Shown here piece after piece: positions 1 to 8,875 of a DNA stretch of 64,000 bases (position 1 is the stretch's first letter; each line of letters starts with the position of its first letter). The notes under the pieces are model-generated. The model worked only from the letters and a program-made list of their open reading frames with translations, had not been told where the DNA came from and did not search any database. Both the position numbers and the translations under genes were made by a program. This DNA is from JARKQH01 sp964631605 (GTDB lineage: Bacteria; Verrucomicrobiota; Verrucomicrobiia; Limisphaerales; UBA8199). The stretch is taken from the NCBI GenBank assembly GCA_964631605.1, contig CAZVYG010000005.1:61043-125042 (forward strand), written 5' to 3'.

Positions 1-1023
1 AGCTCGAGCGGCGAATTCCTCGCCGGACCCGGCAACGGTATTCAGCTCAGCGCCGGGCCGCAGGCCGGGCGCCTGATCTTCCCGGTTTACCTCTACGGCA
101 ACCCTTCCTCCTCGATGATCATTTTCAGCGACGATCACGGTCAAACCTGGCAGCGCGGCGGCGTGGCCGGACTGGGCGGCGGCGAAATTCAGGTGGCGGA
201 AACCGCGGGCGGCGGTTTGCTGGCCTCGATGCGTGACAACAACTTCCCCACCACCGGCGTGCGCACCTTCAGCCGCAGCTCCGATGGCGGCATCACCTGG
301 GGCGAACCCTACACCAGTACCCCCAACCAGCCGGCGCTCCCGGACCCCGCCTGCCAGGGCAGCATCCTCCGCCTGACCACCACCAACGACAGCAACGCCA
401 GCCGGCTCATTTTCGCCAACGCGGCGGATTCCTCCTCCCGGATCAAGATGACCCTGCGAATCAGCTACGACGAGGGCGCCACCTGGCCGGTCAGCCACCT
501 GGTCTATGCCGGCAGTTCCGCTTACTCGTCGCTCACCCGGCTGGCAAACGACGACGTCGGCTTGCTCTTCGAAGTGGATAACTACACTCGCATTGATTTC
601 GTCCGCCGCTCGGTCGCAGAGATCAGCGGCGGCAGCGACGCCCTGCCCGCCTACACCGTCTGGGCGGGCCAGCACTTCACCCCCGCCCAGCTCTCCGATC
701 CGGCCATCTCCGGCCCCGCGGCCGACCCGGACAAGGACTCCCTCGATAACTATGCCGAGTTCATCGCCGGAACCGATCCGCTGAATTCCGCCAGCAAACT
801 GCAGTTGAATTTCTGGCGGGGAGGCGGCGCCCTGCCGCGCCTCAGTTTCGAGGGACAATCCAATCGCAGCTACACCGTGCAGTACCGGCACGCCGCCGAA
901 CCGGGGGAGTGGCGGCGATACAGCGACCTTGCGGCCCTGGCGTCCAACACCACCGTCGAACTGGAGATCGCGCCCACGAACCCGGCTGGCTTTTTTCGCG
1001 TCGCCACCCCACAGTTGCCCTGA
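1..1023 (+). CDS. Secreted sialidase (BNR/Asp-box), 5'-truncated by window edge
   Basis: The frame is open from base 1, so the start lies outside the window; 340 codons are visible. Three Asp-boxes (S-x-D-x-G-x-T-W type) are present: SDDHGQTW, SSDGGITW and SYDEGATW. The spacing between them is that of a six-bladed sialidase propeller (exo-alpha-sialidase, GH33-like), which removes terminal sialic acid from glycans. After the propeller comes a D-D-D-rich segment (DPDKDSLDNYAEFIAGTDP) of the TSP3/EF-hand-like kind and a short beta domain ending in FFRVATPQLP, a tail shared by other secreted proteins here. The next gene starts with GTG directly after the TGA, so the two are probably cotranscribed. 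The exact sialic-acid linkage cannot be read from this part. Confidence 0.85.
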   Translation, partial: SSSGEFLAGPGNGIQLSAGPQAGRLIFPVYLYGNPSSSMIIFSDDHGQTWQRGGVAGLGGGEIQVAETAGGGLLASMRDNNFPTTGVRTFSRSSDGGITWGEPYTSTPNQPALPDPACQGSILRLTTTNDSNASRLIFANAADSSSRIKMTLRISYDEGATWPVSHLVYAGSSAYSSLTRLANDDVGLLFEVDNYTRIDFVRRSVAEISGGSDALPAYTVWAGQHFTPAQLSDPAISGPAADPDKDSLDNYAEFIAGTDPLNSASKLQLNFWRGGGALPRLSFEGQSNRSYTVQYRHAAEPGEWRRYSDLAALASNTTVELEIAPTNPAGFFRVATPQLP

Positions 1024-2268
1024 GTGAAACCTCCTTCCACCTCGCTGCTGGACCCGGCGGGCGGCCCCGCGGCCCTGGGGGCCTTCTACCGCGACACCCT
1101 GCTCAACGACGTCATCCCCTTCTGGCTCCGGCACGGCCTGGACCGCGAGCATGGTGGAATGCTCACCTGCCTCGACCGCGACGGCTCGGTGCTCGACACC
1201 GACAAATCGGTCTGGTTCCAGGGCCGCGCGGGCTGGATGTTCGCCACGCTCTACAACACCCTCGAACAAAGGCCGGAATGGCTCGAAGCCGCGCGCAGTT
1301 GCCTCGAATTCTCGCGTCGCCATTGTTTTGGCCCCGAAGGCAAAATGTACTTCACCGTCACCCGCGAGGGCCGGCCGCTGCGGATGCGCCGCTATGTGTT
1401 CAGCGAATCCTTCGCCGCCATCGCCAATGCGGCTTACGCCCGGGCCACAGGCGACGCCCGGGCGGCGGAAGACGCCGTCCGCACTTTCACCACCTACACC
1501 CGCTACTCGTTCACGCCGGGAGTCATGGCGCCCAAATTCGAACCCACCCGCCCCATGCAGGCCATCGGCAGCCACCTCATCGGCATCGCGACCGCCCAGG
1601 AACTGCGGGCCAACCTGGGCGATCTCCCCGTCGCCGGCCGCACCTGCACCGAATGGATAGACTTCAGCATCGGCGAAATCCAACGCCGGTTTCTCAAGCC
1701 GGAACACCAGGTCTTGCTGGAGGTGGTCGGGGAAAAGGGCGAGATGCTCGATCATTTCGACGGACGGACCCTCAATCCCGGGCACGCAATCGAAGCCGCC
1801 TGGTTCATCCTTCATGAAGGCCAACTGCGCCGCGACCAGCGCCTCGTCCGCCTCGGCCTCACCATTCTCGACTGGATGTGGCAGCGCGGCTGGGACGAAG
1901 AGTTCGGCGGCCTGTTCTACTTCCGCGATCTGCGCGGACTCCCGGTGCAGGAATACTGGCACGACATGAAATTCTGGTGGCCCCATAACGAGGCCGTTAT
2001 TGCCACGCTGCTGGCCTGGAGCCTCACCGGCGACCCCAAATACGCGCGCTGGCATCAACAGGCGCACGACTGGAGTTTCTCCCATTTTCCCGATCCCGAG
2101 TTCGGCGAGTGGTTCGGCTACCTCCATCGCGACGGCTCGCTCTCCGTCCGGCTCAAGGGCAATCTCTGGAAAGGCCCCTTCCACCTGCCGCGAATGTTGT
2201 GGTACGCCAGCCGCCTCTGCGGGGACGTTTCGTCCCACGAAAAGACTCCTCAACCGGCTTGGGGCTGA
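1024..2268 (+). CDS. AGE-family epimerase/isomerase (N-acylglucosamine 2-epimerase-like)
   Basis: 414 aa with a GTG start immediately after the sialidase stop. The (alpha/alpha)6-barrel family signature is clear: WFQGRAGWMFATLYN near residue 64, NPGHAIEAAW (His254), WWPHNEAV (His321) and KGPFHLPRM (His387). These are the histidines conserved in N-acetylglucosamine 2-epimerase/renin-binding proteins. Next to a sialidase and a NanM-like mutarotase, the likely reaction is interconversion of N-acetylmannosamine and N-acetylglucosamine. AGE enzymes also act on mannose or cellobiose, so the substrate is inferred. No signal peptide is seen, so the protein is cytoplasmic. The last ~14 codons and the stop (DVSSHEKTPQPAWG) are supplied by a dispersed repeat. 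Confidence 0.88.
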   Translation: MKPPSTSLLDPAGGPAALGAFYRDTLLNDVIPFWLRHGLDREHGGMLTCLDRDGSVLDTDKSVWFQGRAGWMFATLYNTLEQRPEWLEAARSCLEFSRRHCFGPEGKMYFTVTREGRPLRMRRYVFSESFAAIANAAYARATGDARAAEDAVRTFTTYTRYSFTPGVMAPKFEPTRPMQAIGSHLIGIATAQELRANLGDLPVAGRTCTEWIDFSIGEIQRRFLKPEHQVLLEVVGEKGEMLDHFDGRTLNPGHAIEAAWFILHEGQLRRDQRLVRLGLTILDWMWQRGWDEEFGGLFYFRDLRGLPVQEYWHDMKFWWPHNEAVIATLLAWSLTGDPKYARWHQQAHDWSFSHFPDPEFGEWFGYLHRDGSLSVRLKGNLWKGPFHLPRMLWYASRLCGDVSSHEKTPQPAWG

Positions 2269-2304
2269 CGCGCCCCGCGCGTTTCAATAGCCTCGGGGTT
2301 GAGC
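2225..2304 (+). repeat. Dispersed ~80-bp repeat, copy 1
   Basis: This copy matches 6271-6351 in the same orientation. Conserved blocks are CGAAAAGAC, AACCGGCTTGGGGCTGAC and TTTCAATAGCCTCGG. A small perfect hairpin (TTTCGT, loop CCC, ACGAAA) sits at its left, and CTCAACC / GGTTGAG bracket the main block. It encodes the C-terminus and stop codon of the upstream epimerase. No transposase is attached; a REP/MITE-like or structured-RNA element is possible. Confidence 0.7.
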
Positions 2305-2319
2305 TCGAAGGCGCCCCGT

Positions 2320-4728
2320 TTACCGTCCGGCCGCCGCCGGCTTGGCCAGGGCTTCCTGCAAGGCCAGAATTTGCCGGGCGACCTGCCAGCGGCGGACGTC
2401 AAACTCCTCGGGGGCCCAAAGATTGTCGTATTTGTATTTGGTCTGAACACGAATGGCATTCCAAACCTCCTGCAACTCCTTTTCGGCGAGAGCGGCCGCG
2501 TTTTTTGCGGCAGGCAGCGGGCTTTGACGAGCCTGGGAAATCAACTGCTCCAGGGTATAAACATACCGGTGGTCATCGTAGCCTTCGCGGTAGGCCTCCC
2601 AAAGCACCACCGGCATCGGCGTGCCGTCCGGCTCGTGGCGATTGAAAAAATCCTGGGCCGAACCATCGAGGTAATTCAGCGGGTCCCCCGAGCTGGACGA
2701 GTAAATCCACGGGATGAGAGCGCGGAAACCGGAGCGCCAGAAGCCGAAGCCGTAGGTCATGCGCGCGCCGGCAACGGGGGTGTGATCGTTTTCGCCGTTG
2801 ACGTGGTTGGGGTAGCACCAGTATTCGACCCCGCGCGCCCTCGAGTCGGCCAGCACGGTCTCCCGGTCGGGTGCAAACGGTTGAGTGCACCAGACGTCCA
2901 CCCAGGGCCGCAGGGGCGCGAATTGATCGTGTGTCGGATCGGCGGTCAGATAGGTGCGCACCCCGGCTGCCTTGCAGGCCTTGAGGACCTGCTGCATAAA
3001 AGCGACGGAGGCAGCGTCCGTGCCCGGCTCATCCACCGGGTAATAAAGAAATTCCGGCCAATGGCGCGCCTTCCGCTCCGCTTCGATGGCCCGGACCATG
3101 GCGGTGATTTCTTCGCTAAAGCCCGGAGGCGCCTCCTTGACCCCGCGCAAGTGTGAGCCGTAGCGCTGCTTTTGGTGTTTCTCATACACGCCGTCGGTGT
3201 TGATGCTCATCACCACCGGACCGCGAAAACCGTGCCTGCTCCACAGCTCCAGCTTGGCCGCCAGCAAGTCCCAGTTGAATCGGAACTCTCCTTGCGCGTC
3301 CGCGGGCGGGCTGTAGCAACTCAGTGTCACGTTGCGAATGCCGTGGGCGACCATGTCCGCGTGCTCCAACTCGGCGCGACGGCGGAAATGTTCCCGCGAG
3401 ACTTCGTCGTCAGCTCCGGTCAGCAGGTCGTAAGGATGGCGGTAATAAATGCCGAATATTTTGTCGGGGTCCTCCCGCAGACGAATGGGTGGAATGCGAA
3501 GCTGCAACGGAACCACCGCCCGGCCGCCGTCGCAACTGAACTCCACCTGACCGCGGTAGAGTCCGGGCGGCGCGTTCTCAGGCACGCGAAGGGTCAGCCA
3601 GAAGCGCGCGTTTTCGTGGGCCGGCAACGCGCCGCCGGTGAATCGTTCGAGAATGTCAGGCACGACCCGGTAGCGATGCTGCACACGGTAATTCGGGCGC
3701 GCCAGTTGGTAGCGGACTTTCCGCACCTCGATATCCTGCGCGCGCACGGGCCCCACATCGCTCACGCGCACTTTGACGTCGGCCAGGTCCCGTAACGGCC
3801 GCACGATCAAATTGGCCGGCTCGTATTCCCCGGGAGAAGCGAACAAGCGCAGGACGGGATTCAACTCCTGGGGCCTGGGCTGGCTGTCGGGATAAACGCA
3901 CTCGAGATAATGACGTGAAAAAATCAGGAAACCGCGTTGGCGGTCGGCGGCGGTGGGCGTCAACGGCGGGCCGGGATCCGGTTCCGGTTCCCGCTGCCAC
4001 CTGGCCCATTCCGTCGGCGGCAGATGCGTCAGCCAGTGTTCCAGCGGAGCAATGATTTCCTTTTCCACGCGGCCGCCTTCCCGGGCGGGCCAAATGAGCA
4101 GCGCCGCGCAAATCCATTTGCTGCGCGGCAGAAACTCGACGGCCACCGGCTGTTGGCTCGCCTCCGTCCGGAACCGCAACCACCGGAATTGATAGCCACC
4201 CTCGATTTGCACCCGTTGCTCAGCCCCGCCAACGCGCACCGTAAAATCGAAGAACTGACTGCGAAAGGCTTCGCTGCCGCCGCAAAGGAGATAAACCTCG
4301 ACCTCGCCCGGCGGAATTGTGACCAGAAATGTGCTGTTGGTCGCGCCGACCAGACAATCCTCAGTGAGCGGATGGGTCCATATCGGAGGCGGCTCGAAGG
4401 AACCGCGGCTGCGGTTCTCGATGGGCTCCCGGTAGGCCCGCGCGTAAGCCCGCAGGTCCGTCTTCGTCTGCCACCCATAACCCACGCCCTCGTTGAACAA
4501 GCTGGCGGCAGTGATCCGGGTGAAATTCGTCGCGACCGCCGATTGCGGCGTGCCCAGGTCGAACAACCAGGGCGCGGCGGGGGCGGAACCGCCCAGGACC
4601 AACGCCGCAACAAGGCCGAAGCCGCGGGCGATGGCAGCAGGCAGGCCGGGCCGTTGAATCCTTTGTTTTCGCCCCGTTATCCCGGCTGACAAAGCAGAAA
4701 CCCTAATGACAAGGGCCTTCGTTTTCAT
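2320..4728 (-). CDS. Secreted GH123-like / DUF4091 glycoside hydrolase-domain protein
   Basis: 802 aa when started at MKTKALVIRV; GGAAAGGAG lies 9 bases upstream and the start overlaps the stop of the upstream gene by ATGA. The N-terminal ~50 residues contain a hydrophobic stretch ending in APAAP, a signal peptide with a long n-region. A beta-rich N-terminal half is followed by a TIM-barrel region with YYPVDEPGTDAASVAFMQ; the D-E-P element is the catalytic-centre signature of GH123 and DUF4091 proteins. GH123 enzymes are retaining beta-N-acetylgalactosaminidases using substrate-assisted catalysis, which would fit a sialylated-glycan locus. DUF4091 proteins are mostly uncharacterised, so the substrate is inferred. 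Confidence 0.72.
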   Translation of the reverse strand: MKTKALVIRVSALSAGITGRKQRIQRPGLPAAIARGFGLVAALVLGGSAPAAPWLFDLGTPQSAVATNFTRITAASLFNEGVGYGWQTKTDLRAYARAYREPIENRSRGSFEPPPIWTHPLTEDCLVGATNSTFLVTIPPGEVEVYLLCGGSEAFRSQFFDFTVRVGGAEQRVQIEGGYQFRWLRFRTEASQQPVAVEFLPRSKWICAALLIWPAREGGRVEKEIIAPLEHWLTHLPPTEWARWQREPEPDPGPPLTPTAADRQRGFLIFSRHYLECVYPDSQPRPQELNPVLRLFASPGEYEPANLIVRPLRDLADVKVRVSDVGPVRAQDIEVRKVRYQLARPNYRVQHRYRVVPDILERFTGGALPAHENARFWLTLRVPENAPPGLYRGQVEFSCDGGRAVVPLQLRIPPIRLREDPDKIFGIYYRHPYDLLTGADDEVSREHFRRRAELEHADMVAHGIRNVTLSCYSPPADAQGEFRFNWDLLAAKLELWSRHGFRGPVVMSINTDGVYEKHQKQRYGSHLRGVKEAPPGFSEEITAMVRAIEAERKARHWPEFLYYPVDEPGTDAASVAFMQQVLKACKAAGVRTYLTADPTHDQFAPLRPWVDVWCTQPFAPDRETVLADSRARGVEYWCYPNHVNGENDHTPVAGARMTYGFGFWRSGFRALIPWIYSSSSGDPLNYLDGSAQDFFNRHEPDGTPMPVVLWEAYREGYDDHRYVYTLEQLISQARQSPLPAAKNAAALAEKELQEVWNAIRVQTKYKYDNLWAPEEFDVRRWQVARQILALQEALAKPAAAGR

Positions 4729-5744
4729 GGCTGCGTACTCCTTTCCGACCACGGAGATTCCAGCAGTCGCACGCGGCTAGTCTGCGCCGGCATGGCGCCG
4801 ATGCGGGCGCTCACTTCGTATTCGCCCGCCGCTGGCGTTCTGTCGCCAAACTCAAACATCAATTTGTGGTGCCCCCGCCCCGCCTTGAGCGTCTTGCGGC
4901 CAACAAGCCGGCCGGCCTGGCGCAACTCGGTGGTCACTTCCGCCGTCTCACCCGGCTTGAGTCCGGTCAACCGAAACCGTACCGGCAGTCCGGGCGCGTC
5001 CGCAAACAACGCGGTTTGTTCCGCCGCAAAGTCCAGCAGCGTCGGGACCGAATAACATGTCAGGGCCAGGCTGGCGATGGTGAACTCGATCTCGTCGCCA
5101 TGCCGGTAATCGGCGTCCGATAGCGAGAACATGAGCTGGTTGATCGCCGACAGCTTGGGCAACTCCCACAACGGAAGCAGGAACCTTCCCCATTTGCCCT
5201 TTTGCAACTCGGTGAGCGGCCTGGACCAGCTTGTCTCGCCCTCGGCGCGAATCAGCAGGCTCACAGGGGTCGAAGGCAGATTCTCCCGTGGCGTGTCGGC
5301 CCTGATCAGCACCTCCAAATAATCCCAGTCCGACCAATCGCGCTCACTCTCCTTGAACGACCGCCAAACCCGCGGCCAGCCGATGGGATACTTTGGCTCT
5401 CCGCCAAAGTGGTCCACGACGATCCGCCAGCGCAGCCAGGGCGTTTCCGCCGGGGCACGGTTGGTTTCAGTGACAATCGAAGATTCGGCGGTGCTCCAGA
5501 TTCTTTCGATCTTCCCGTCGAACAAAGGCCGGGCTTCCATTTCCGGGCGCCGGCCAATGTCCAAAGGAAGTGAATTCAGGGGGGTAAACTGCGGCGGCTC
5601 GGACGCCACGAGGGACACGCTCCAGGCCACCCAGCCAAGCCAGGCGAATATTCGGTTCCTCGGTGTTCCACGTGGCCGGAATGCGAGTGGCTCGTTACCT
5701 CGGCTATTGAGTGGTTCACAGGGCATAAAGCGCGAACTGAACAT
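4725..5744 (-). CDS. Secreted protein of unknown function
   Basis: About 339 aa from the ATG at MFSSRFMPCE; the frame stays open to an ATG at 5855, so the start is uncertain and no ribosome-binding site settles it. A hydrophobic segment (FAWLGWVAWSVSLVASEP) indicates export. The rest is beta-rich, with a carbohydrate-binding-like middle (WSDWDYLEVLIRADTPREN) and a C-terminal Ig-like stretch (GLKPGETAEVTTELRQAG, GEYEVSARIG). It is translationally coupled (ATGA) to the GH123/DUF4091-like gene and presumably works with it. I do not recognise a family. Confidence 0.6.
   Translation of the reverse strand: MFSSRFMPCEPLNSRGNEPLAFRPRGTPRNRIFAWLGWVAWSVSLVASEPPQFTPLNSLPLDIGRRPEMEARPLFDGKIERIWSTAESSIVTETNRAPAETPWLRWRIVVDHFGGEPKYPIGWPRVWRSFKESERDWSDWDYLEVLIRADTPRENLPSTPVSLLIRAEGETSWSRPLTELQKGKWGRFLLPLWELPKLSAINQLMFSLSDADYRHGDEIEFTIASLALTCYSVPTLLDFAAEQTALFADAPGLPVRFRLTGLKPGETAEVTTELRQAGRLVGRKTLKAGRGHHKLMFEFGDRTPAAGEYEVSARIGAMPAQTSRVRLLESPWSERSTQP
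4738..4746 (-). promoter_or_regulatory. Shine-Dalgarno site deciding the start at 4728
   Basis: On the minus strand this reads GGAAAGGAG, nine bases before ATG AAA ACG. It favours this start over an in-frame ATG eight codons upstream. Confidence 0.6.
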
Positions 5745-5861
5745 CAGTTGAATGGTTTTGCTGTTTGCCGCCGCTGCCAATCGGTGCTCGACCCTGAGCA
5801 TTTGAGTTTTGTTCTTACAAGCACCATCATTCTCTCTCGGGGTCGGCCCTGTCACCTCGTT

Positions 5862-6180
5862 TTACCGACCACCAACACCGCCGGGCCGCTTCAGCGTGTG
5901 CGTCAACAGGCCGCGCCCGTCTCCGCCGGCGTCCCCGTCGAGACCCTGAACATTGTTCGCCTCGATCATCGCGTGACGATAACCAAGTCCGAGAATCCAG
6001 TCCACAGCATTGTCCGCGCGTGCGCAGGACGGCTTCGTCGGTCAGGCGTTCGTCCTGCCCAAAATCGAACCGGCCCAGGCTGACCGCCCTCCCGAGTTGC
6101 TTGGCCTCGCCGGCGTCCTGGAGGAGGCGCTCGGCCTGGCCGACGAGCGTTGCCAGGTGGCGGGAGCTCCTGCCCCAAAC
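5862..6180 (-). pseudogene. Frameshifted remnant of an unidentified gene (C-terminal part)
   Basis: Two protein-like stretches lie in different minus-strand frames. One contains LATLVGQAERLLQDAGEAK and GRFDFGQDERLTDEAVLRT. The second, after one extra base near 6018, continues ADNAVDWILGLGYRHAMIEA and ends TLKRPGGVGGR before TAA. The second part has the composition and closing stop of a genuine C-terminus. No intact start is found. I cannot name the family. It fills most of the otherwise gene-free stretch 5745-6355. Confidence 0.35.
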
Positions 6181-6270
6181 CGGGTTCGAGCCAGCGCAAA
6201 GTCCCGCCCCGCCTTTATTGTGCCGGGCTGAATCTGTCGTGCTTGATGGCAAGGTGCTGTGTCGGTGCGA

Positions 6271-6351
6271 ACGTCTTGTCTAACGAAAAGACATCCTGAA
6301 CCGGCTTGGGGCTGACAGGCGCCGCGGCTTTCAATAGCCTCGGCTTTGAGC
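6271..6351 (+). repeat. Dispersed ~80-bp repeat, copy 2
   Basis: Direct-orientation partner of 2225-2304, sharing AACCGGCTTGGGGCTGAC, TTTCAATAGCCTCGG and the flanking ACGAAAAGAC block. GTCTT and AAGAC bracket a small loop at its left end where copy 1 has TTTCGT/ACGAAA. It ends a few bases before the NanM-like start codon, so it occupies that gene's leader. Confidence 0.7.
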
Positions 6352-6355
6352 AGTG

Positions 6356-7471
6356 ATGCATGCAACTCCGCCAACTGCCGCGCCAGCCGCGGCTCGACCT
6401 CGGCCCAGCCCGGCTTGGCGCCGCGCCACCCGCCTTGCTCTGCCCGTTCTAGCCATGACCGCATCCGCGCTACCCTCTCTGTCACCCGCCCTGGACCTCC
6501 ACTGGCAGCAACTGCCGCCCCTGCCGGACCCGGTGGGATTTGCTGGCTCCTATGCCGGCGCCAGCGGCAAGGCGCTGCTCGTCGCCGGCGGCGCCAATTT
6601 TCCCGACAAGATGCCCTGGGAAGGCGGCGCCAAAATGTGGCATGACGACGTCTTCGTCCTCGAACGGCCCGAGGGGCCGTGGAAAGCCGGCTTCAAGCTC
6701 CCGCTTCCCTCCGCTTACGGAATCTCCGTCACCGCCGAGGACAGTGTGGTCTGTATCGGCGGCAGCGACGCCAGCCGGCACCTGACCAACGTGTTCCGGC
6801 TGCAGTGGCGGCAGGGGAAGCTCGTCTGCCATAACCTCCCGCCTTTGCCGCTGGCGCTGGCCAATTCCTGCGGCGCGCTCGTGGGCCGCTCGGTTTACGT
6901 CGCCGGCGGCACCGACGCTCCCGACGCCACCCGCGCGCTCAAGAAATTCCTGCGGCTTGATCTCTCCCGTGCCACCCCGCAGTGGGAGGAACTGACCCCC
7001 TGGCCGGGGCCGGCGCGGATGCTGGCCACCGCGGCGGCGGTGGACGGCTCATTTTTCGTGGTGGGCGGCGCCGACCTGGCGCCCGGTCCGGATGGACAGC
7101 CGGTACGTACCTACCTCAAGGATGCCTACTGTTTCACACCCGGCCGGGGCTGGCGGCGCGTGGCCGACATGCCCAATCCTGTCGTGGCCGCACCCAGCCC
7201 CGCCCCGGTGGTCCACGGCCGCGGTTTCCTCGTCATCGGGGGCGATGACGGCAGCCTGGCCAACTTCCAGCCGCGCAGCCAGCACCCCGGTTTTCCCAAT
7301 CGGGTCCTGCACTACGATGCCGATCGGGACCAATGGACCATCGCGGGCGAGACCCCCGCCCCCCGGGCCACCCTGCCCACCGCCGCCTGGAACGGACTGC
7401 AGGTCATCCCCAGCGGCGAGGCCCGGCCGGGGGTGCGTTCGCCCGAAGTCTGGGCTCTCCGAGCCCGCTAA
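6356..7471 (+). CDS. nanM: NanM-like N-acetylneuraminate epimerase (Kelch-type mutarotase)
   Basis: 371 aa from ATG; a GTG one codon upstream is an alternative start. An arginine-rich n-region and hydrophobic core (ALPVLAMTASALPSL) precede the mature start LDLHWQQLPPLPDP, so the protein is exported. Kelch-type repeats carry the double-glycine strands of a six-bladed propeller: ALLVAGGANFPD, SVYVAGGTDAPD, SFFVVGGADLAPG and GFLVIGGDDGSL. ANFP and the closing NGLQVIPSGEARPGVRSPEV are typical of the cyclically permuted mutarotase family. NanM converts the alpha-sialic acid released by sialidases to the beta anomer before uptake. The MFS gene follows after 19 bases. The repeat at 6271-6351 forms its leader. 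Confidence 0.85.
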   Translation: MHATPPTAAPAAARPRPSPAWRRATRLALPVLAMTASALPSLSPALDLHWQQLPPLPDPVGFAGSYAGASGKALLVAGGANFPDKMPWEGGAKMWHDDVFVLERPEGPWKAGFKLPLPSAYGISVTAEDSVVCIGGSDASRHLTNVFRLQWRQGKLVCHNLPPLPLALANSCGALVGRSVYVAGGTDAPDATRALKKFLRLDLSRATPQWEELTPWPGPARMLATAAAVDGSFFVVGGADLAPGPDGQPVRTYLKDAYCFTPGRGWRRVADMPNPVVAAPSPAPVVHGRGFLVIGGDDGSLANFQPRSQHPGFPNRVLHYDADRDQWTIAGETPAPRATLPTAAWNGLQVIPSGEARPGVRSPEVWALRAR

Positions 7472-7490
7472 CCTCCGCCCGCGCTTCACC

Positions 7491-8744
7491 ATGGATAAAT
7501 CGGCGCGCAATTCAGCCTCCGCCTACGCCTGGGCCGTCGTGGGGTTCCTCTGGGTGGTGGCCTGCCTGAACTACCTGGACCGCCTGATGATCACCTCGAT
7601 GCGCGATGCCGTGAAGGCCGACATCGCAATGACCGAGGCCCAGTTCGGGTTGCTCACCTCGGTTTTCCTCTGGGTCTATGGCGCCCTCAGCCCCCTGGGC
7701 GGGTTCATGGCCGACCGTTTCAGCCGCAAATGGGTGATCGTGGCAAGCCTCGGAGTCTGGTCCGCCGTCACTTGGATGACCGGCCATGTCCATAGCTTCG
7801 AAGCCATGTTTGTGGCCCGCGCCCTCATGGGCGTCAGCGAGGCGTGCTATATCCCGGCCGGCCTCGCCTTGATTGCGGATTATCATCGCGGCTCGACCCG
7901 CTCGAAGGCAACGGGCATCCACATGAGCGGCGTCTATGCCGGCGCCGCTCTCGGTGGCCTCGGCGGCTACATCGCCGAACACTTCGGCTGGCGCCAGGGC
8001 TTCACCTGGTTCGGGGTGGCGGGCATTTTTTACGCCGTGGTGCTTTTCTTCCTCCTGAAAGACCGCGAAGGCTCCCCAAACCCCGAGCCGGGAGCGGGCG
8101 CGGTTGCCGACGATGCGAACCAGGTCTCGGTCGGCAGCGCCCTTCGGGCGTTGTTTGGTCAGCCCTCCTTTTATGCCATCCTCGCCTACTTTTGTCTGTT
8201 CTCAGCCGCCAACTGGGGCATTAACGGCTGGCTCCCAACTTACCTCCGCGAACATTTCCATCTTGGACTCGGCAAAGCCGGCCTGTCGGCCACCGGCTAC
8301 ATCCAACTGGCCTCCTTCCTCGGTGTGCTGATCGGTGGGTTCTGGTCCGACCGCTGGGTGCGACGCAATCCCCGCGGTCGAGTCTATGTCCCCGCCATCG
8401 GCTTTTTTGCCGGCGGCCCGTTCCTCTTTCTGATGGCCAGCACCGAATCCTTTGCCCTGGCCATCCTGGGCATGGTGATTTACGGGCTGGGCCGCGGATT
8501 CTCCGACACCAACACCATGCCCATCCTCTGCCAGGTCGTGGACAAACGCTATCGCGCCACCGGTTACGGTTTCATGAACATGTTTTCAACGTTTGTCGGC
8601 GGGGTCATGATCTACGTCGGCGGCGCCCTCCGCGATGCGCAGGTGGACTTGTCCCGCGTCTTCCAGTTCTCCGCCATCGGGCTGGTGGTGGCGGCCCTGG
8701 CCCTGCTGCTGATCAGGCCAAACCGTGCCCGCGAGGAATCCTGA
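7491..8744 (+). CDS. MFS transporter, probably for sialic acid or a related acid sugar
   Basis: 417 aa from ATGGATAAATCG. Twelve hydrophobic segments are evident, with the MFS loop 2-3 signature GGFMADRFSRK and the helix-4/5 region ARALMGVSEACYIPAGLAL typical of the anion:cation symporter branch (hexuronates, sialic acid). A soluble loop (KDREGSPNPEPG onward) separates the two six-helix halves. It directly follows the NanM-like gene, so import of the sugar released by the sialidase is likely. The substrate is inferred from context only. 8745-8875 is a short convergent gap in which I see nothing. Confidence 0.85.
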   Translation: MDKSARNSASAYAWAVVGFLWVVACLNYLDRLMITSMRDAVKADIAMTEAQFGLLTSVFLWVYGALSPLGGFMADRFSRKWVIVASLGVWSAVTWMTGHVHSFEAMFVARALMGVSEACYIPAGLALIADYHRGSTRSKATGIHMSGVYAGAALGGLGGYIAEHFGWRQGFTWFGVAGIFYAVVLFFLLKDREGSPNPEPGAGAVADDANQVSVGSALRALFGQPSFYAILAYFCLFSAANWGINGWLPTYLREHFHLGLGKAGLSATGYIQLASFLGVLIGGFWSDRWVRRNPRGRVYVPAIGFFAGGPFLFLMASTESFALAILGMVIYGLGRGFSDTNTMPILCQVVDKRYRATGYGFMNMFSTFVGGVMIYVGGALRDAQVDLSRVFQFSAIGLVVAALALLLIRPNRAREES

Positions 8745-8875
8745 TCCGGCCGACCTGAGGGCCTTCGCGGTCGCAAGGCCGGCCCGCAGGTCATTCCTTT
8801 CCTCCCATCGGATTGTCCCAAGCGCGTCCGGCGTCGGACAACTCCCGTCCGGCTGTTGAAGTTCTTTTCAGTGTT

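Noticed and set aside
7092..7490. Upstream extension of the MFS frame over the NanM-like gene
   Set aside because: The extension has no membrane-protein character and covers a real gene in another frame; the ATG at 7491 gives a normal MFS N-terminus.
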